Source: Methyloprofundus sp.
Lineage (GTDB): Bacteria; Pseudomonadota; Gammaproteobacteria; Methylococcales; Methylomonadaceae
DNA: 64,000 bases
Direction: 5' to 3'
NCBI GenBank assembly: GCA_016592635.1
Contig: AP023240.1
Span: 372,001 to 436,000 of the forward strand
Of the stretch, positions 62,787-64,000 are shown one piece after another. Made by a program: the position numbers and the translations under genes. Each line of letters starts with the position of its first letter. The first letter of the stretch is position 1. Under the pieces are notes generated by a model. The model did not search any database. It saw only the letters and a program-made list of their open reading frames with translations, and had not been told where the DNA came from.

Positions 62787-64000
62787 TTACTCTACCTGCA
62801 TTTTTAATTGGTTTATCCGTGATTTTAGTTGCTGCGCCATTTCCATGCTTGGGTCTATAGATAATAAATGATCCAGCATGAGTTCGGCAGCATCATAGAC
62901 TTTAATTTCTATATATAAATTCACTAACTTCAACTTATGTAATGTATCTTCTGGAAAGGCTTGAATATAAGTATTATAGCTATCAATTGCCTCAAGGATA
63001 TCCCCCGTCAGGCGGCATGACTCTGCATAGTGCGGTAGATAAATCGGAGATAATTGTGATAGACACTTCAAAGCAAGTAGGGTGTTGGCATGGTTATCTT
63101 GGGAGATGCTAATGGATGCTACTCTCAGTAGTGCTTCTTCTAGAAGCGGTGAATCTTCTATGCTGATAACACCATCATAAAGTTGTAACGCTAGTTCGGT
63201 ATTGTTTTCTAGTTCGGCTATATACCCTGCAATCAATAATTTGTAAGGTTCTTTTTCACTTTCCTGAGCATAGTGTAAATCTAAACCATCTTTTAAATTT
63301 TGCAGAGCGATTACTTTTTGGTGTTTGAAAAGAAGTATTGCCTTCGTTTTTGATAATGCCAAAGCGGACAGGTTTTCTATATTTTGTTTAAAAGCTGTTT
63401 GTGTTGCCTCTAATATAGCTTGAAATTTATTAGCTAAGGTATTGAACTCTTGAGCGACATTTTCAGGAATAGACGCTGATGGGTGGTTTGCTTTCCACAT
63501 GCTAGCACGGTTATAACTTTTATCTTGTTGCCATTGTTCAATCAGTAATGCGAAGTCAGGTGTGTCGCTTGTCTCTTCTAGTCTGGCTTTGATGCGCAAA
63601 ACAGTTTTGTCGAGTAATGCTAATAATTGTTGGGCACCTGTTTCATATGACTGATAATAAATCCTGCCTAATTCTTTTGCTTTTTCTGCAGTCCAGTCAT
63701 CGCTGTCAGAGTGGGGGGAGATAATTCTGATAAAGTTTAGTACCCCAAAACTTTTAACTAGGCTACTGTATTTTCGATGCTGTTTGTTGAGTTTTTTCTC
63801 AATTTGATCTAACGATCTCTTGTCTTTATAGTTTTCAATTTCGCCAGTAGCATTGTACATTTCTTCGTTAATCTTTAATGCTTTTTTAGAAAGTTTCTCA
63901 ATGAGCTTTATATGATGAACTGCTTGACCTAGTTCAACTAAAATAGAGGCATAATGCTTTTCAAAGTCTGCTTTTTTAAGCTGTGGTGTATTGACCGATG
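62787..64000 (-). CDS. TPR-containing protein, N-terminus outside window
   Basis: The minus-strand frame is open from the stop at 62787 to the right edge (no stop in 63861-64000), so it is a C-terminal piece of at least 404 residues. The internal ATG at 63860 is not a convincing start. The C-terminal third shows TPR-like helical pairs (LQLYDGVISIEDSPLLEEAL; HYAESCRLTGDILEAIDSYN). The segment IYYQSYETGAQQLLALLDKTV is reminiscent of the tail of Maf-type (DUF115) flagellin glycosyltransferases, and location near fliC fits; this remains a guess. Confidence 0.5.
   Translation of the reverse strand, partial: SVNTPQLKKADFEKHYASILVELGQAVHHIKLIEKLSKKALKINEEMYNATGEIENYKDKRSLDQIEKKLNKQHRKYSSLVKSFGVLNFIRIISPHSDSDDWTAEKAKELGRIYYQSYETGAQQLLALLDKTVLRIKARLEETSDTPDFALLIEQWQQDKSYNRASMWKANHPSASIPENVAQEFNTLANKFQAILEATQTAFKQNIENLSALALSKTKAILLFKHQKVIALQNLKDGLDLHYAQESEKEPYKLLIAGYIAELENNTELALQLYDGVISIEDSPLLEEALLRVASISISQDNHANTLLALKCLSQLSPIYLPHYAESCRLTGDILEAIDSYNTYIQAFPEDTLHKLKLVNLYIEIKVYDAAELMLDHLLSIDPSMEMAQQLKSRINQLKMQVE

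Overview
The window looks like chromosomal DNA of a gammaproteobacterial methanotroph (order Methylococcales or a close relative). This rests on a lanthanide-type methanol dehydrogenase (xoxF) with its periplasmic partner xoxJ, an MxaD-like periplasmic protein, a reductase closely resembling methane monooxygenase component C, and an otherwise gammaproteobacterial gene set (lptD-surA, amgK-murU, yajC-secDF, rimO, rnd, hcp). The DNA is AT-leaning and carries several families of short palindromic intergenic repeats. I saw no tRNA, rRNA or CRISPR array.

Layout. 1-1032: an open DDE transposase frame running off the left edge. 1352-8567: an MxaD-like protein, an NlpE-like protein, a parvulin, YbaN, then tgt-yajC-secD-secF. 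8576-18417: cell-envelope and housekeeping block (murU-amgK divergent from lptD-surA, a lone DbpA-type RNA-binding domain, rnd, a START protein, a cupin, rimO). 18474-23356: envelope proteins (unknown secreted protein, LTA-synthase-like enzyme, porin plus small phosphate-binding-like protein). 23626-28388: C1 metabolism block on the minus strand, xoxF, terminator, xoxJ, then an OFA-type MFS carrier. 28710-33665: Na+/H+ antiporter with a cNMP domain, DinG/YoaA helicase, Uma2-type nuclease. 33722-37399: nitrosative-stress block with hcp, an MmoC-like reductase and a divergent Crp/Fnr regulator sharing a DNR/FNR-type operator. 37409-42369: accessory stretch with a YiiX-like lipoprotein, a gene remnant, a 171-bp MITE-like palindrome, a KAP-family P-loop NTPase broken by an in-frame TGA, and a RelE-type toxin-antitoxin pair. 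42563-48551: alcohol dehydrogenase, RIO kinase, and a two-gene partner-switching module. 49057-57649: pseudaminic-acid and sugar-modification island. 57865-61316: fliC-flaG-fliD-fliS-fliT. 61531-64000: FemAB-like acyltransferase and the C-terminal part of a TPR protein that runs off the right edge.

How the parts work together. The pse genes sit directly upstream of flagellin, with a sigma-54-type promoter ahead of pseF and a sigma-28-type promoter ahead of fliC, so the island most probably makes and modifies the nonulosonic acid placed on flagellin; pseB and pseC are not in the window. XoxF oxidises methanol in the periplasm with XoxJ as accessory protein; a xoxG cytochrome is not adjacent.

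The most unusual items are: a membrane SpoIIE phosphatase carrying its own RsbW-like kinase domain, next to a STAS domain fused to a periplasmic-binding-protein fold that lacks a signal peptide; the MmoC-like reductase coupled to hcp instead of sMMO genes; the stand-alone DbpA RNA-binding domain overlapping surA; the MxaD-like protein with repeated FQPKVI tail motifs; and the interrupted KAP NTPase.
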